Positions 5,910 through 7,090 of a stretch of 7,090 nucleotides of DNA are shown here, one piece after another. A program made the position numbers and the translations under genes. Location: contig DFWB01000312.1 in assembly GCA_002380675.1 (NCBI GenBank), positions 1 to 7,090 of the forward strand, written 5' to 3'. The first letter of the stretch is position 1; each line of letters starts with the position of its first letter. This DNA comes from Akkermansiaceae bacterium UBA4145. Its GTDB lineage: Bacteria > Verrucomicrobiota > Verrucomicrobiia > Verrucomicrobiales > Akkermansiaceae. The notes beneath the pieces were generated by a model. The model was not told where the DNA came from and did no database searches. It saw only the letters and a program-made list of their open reading frames with translations.

Positions 5910-7090
5910 AGATACAATACACAAACTTTCCTGAACGCAGGTAGAGCGCATCCTTCGACAGGGCTGGAGTGCCGCTGAAGTCAGACCGGTCATCGAACCG
6001 GTTCTGGGCGATCTGCTTCATCCCCGGATTCGCCTCGAAAACAAAGGTTCCGTTGTGGCGACTCACCGCATAGAGCCTCTCCCCTACCCGAACCATGGAA
6101 GCGTAGAAGCTAAAGCGCTTGGATCGCGTAATCCCTTCAACCGTCTTCTTGGAGAGGACTTTCCCGGTCGCAATCTCCATGCAGATTGCCTCCGCGGAAT
6201 CATTGACCCAATAGAGGTTTTTTCCGTAAGCCAGAGGCGTGGGCACATAGGTGGTCACTTTGCTATCCCACCGGAGATTGCCGGTGACATCCCCACTTCC
6301 CCCACGCTTGAGGCCGATACTCATTTTGCGCGGATAACCCCCAAAGGCGCAGATCATGTCTTCGGTAATGACTACGGAAGGTGACACATTTCCGGGCACC
6401 CGTGTTCTTGCCAGCCATTTCCGTTTTCCAGTTGCCGGATCGAGGGCGAACAGTTCGTGCGGAATCGAAAGAACCATCTCATCACTTCCATCCTCAGCAA
6501 CTGTCAGCTGCGGAGTGGCAAAGGCAAGCTCCAGCTCTTTAGACTGGTAACGCCATTTCTCCTCACCGCTATCCTTGTCAAAAGCAATTAGCGAACGCGC
6601 CTCATCCGCTGCGTTGATAATCACAAGATTCCGGTAGAGTAACGGACTCGCTGCTGAGCCCCAGCGCCGGTTACTCGACTGGGCTCCCACCGACTTGCTC
6701 CAGAGAGGCTTACCTTCGATCGTATACACGTGTAATCCGGACTTCCCCGTAAACACGAAGACTCTCTCTCCGTCGGTCGCAGGAGTACTGCTGGCATAAC
6801 CATGCTCCATCAAGTAGCCCCGGTAAGGATCCTCGGGATTGGCAAGCTCTATGGACTTCTTCCAGAGAATCCGTCCGTCCCCTCGGTCGAGGCAGATCAA
6901 TGTTCTTCCGAGGTCTCCGGCGGAACCTACCTTCTCAGGACTCGTTCCGTAACCCGTGTAGCAGGTCACGAACAGACGATTTCCGACGAAAACCGGACTG
7001 GAGGACCCCGGACCGGGCATCGGAGTTTTCCACTTCAGATTTTTCTTTTCTCCCCACTCCAGAGGGATCGCAGCACCATCCGGAGATGTC
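5902..7090 (-). CDS. PQQ-binding-like beta-propeller protein, partial (5' end outside the window)
   Basis: At least 395 aa, stop TAG at 5904-5902. The reading frame stays open past the Met codon at 7020-7018 to the window edge. The upstream residues TSPDGAAIPLEWGEKKNLKW belong to this family, so that Met is internal and the true start plus any signal peptide are missing. Blade-type repeats recur: LICLDRGDGRILWKK (~65-78), YTIEGKPLWSK (~122-132), IAFDKDSGEEKWRY (~168-181), FALDPATGKRKWLAR (~214-228), AICMEIATGKVLSKK (~300-314) and FVFEANPG (~349-356). This is the PQQ-like/BamB-like propeller fold. Many such proteins in PVC genomes are exported and of unknown role; no quinoprotein dehydrogenase active site can be identified here. 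It points towards the dehydrogenase cluster but is transcribed independently from the right. Confidence 0.92.
   Translation of the reverse strand, partial: TSPDGAAIPLEWGEKKNLKWKTPMPGPGSSSPVFVGNRLFVTCYTGYGTSPEKVGSAGDLGRTLICLDRGDGRILWKKSIELANPEDPYRGYLMEHGYASSTPATDGERVFVFTGKSGLHVYTIEGKPLWSKSVGAQSSNRRWGSAASPLLYRNLVIINAADEARSLIAFDKDSGEEKWRYQSKELELAFATPQLTVAEDGSDEMVLSIPHELFALDPATGKRKWLARTRVPGNVSPSVVITEDMICAFGGYPRKMSIGLKRGGSGDVTGNLRWDSKVTTYVPTPLAYGKNLYWVNDSAEAICMEIATGKVLSKKTVEGITRSKRFSFYASMVRVGERLYAVSRHNGTFVFEANPGMKQIAQNRFDDRSDFSGTPALSKDALYLRSGKFVYCISE

Overview
The window most likely comes from a Verrucomicrobiota or other PVC-superphylum bacterium of moderately high GC content. The main evidence is the gene pair at 1547-4633. 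It carries the N-terminal propeller, HEAT and C-terminal CxxCH cytochrome parts of the large 'PVC-type heme-binding CxxCH' (membrane-bound dehydrogenase) family, which is known mainly from Planctomycetota and Verrucomicrobiota. The neighbours, a secreted SGNH hydrolase and a PQQ-like beta-propeller protein, also suit such genomes.

Layout: the 5' two-thirds of an initiator tRNA-fMet (minus strand) runs off the left edge. A 165-bp divergent intergenic region follows. Four genes then lie on the plus strand: an exported SGNH/GDSL hydrolase (213-1424); an exported propeller/HEAT dehydrogenase-like protein (1547-3505); an exported HEAT-cytochrome c protein (3524-4633); and an unrecognised exported protein with a C-terminal membrane anchor (4684-5880). 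A convergent PQQ-like propeller gene (minus strand, stop at 5902) runs off the right edge without reaching its start. A hairpin sits between the converging stops. No mobile element, CRISPR array or long empty region was seen.

Working picture (inference): genes 2-4 have gaps of 18 and 50 bp and look like one transcription unit. Their products probably act together outside the cytoplasm, with the propeller protein as a possible oxidoreductase and the monoheme cytochrome as its electron acceptor. The SGNH hydrolase, which may deacylate a carbohydrate, is 122 bp upstream and could be co-transcribed or independent.

Most notable points: (1) the dehydrogenase and cytochrome halves, usually one polypeptide, are here two genes in the same reading frame, separated by one TAG and a new signal peptide; (2) the initiator tRNA has A29:U41 in place of the first of the three conserved G:C pairs; (3) a perfect 7-bp inverted repeat places the start codon of the dehydrogenase gene in a hairpin loop; (4) the membrane-anchored protein at 4684-5880 has no family I can name.
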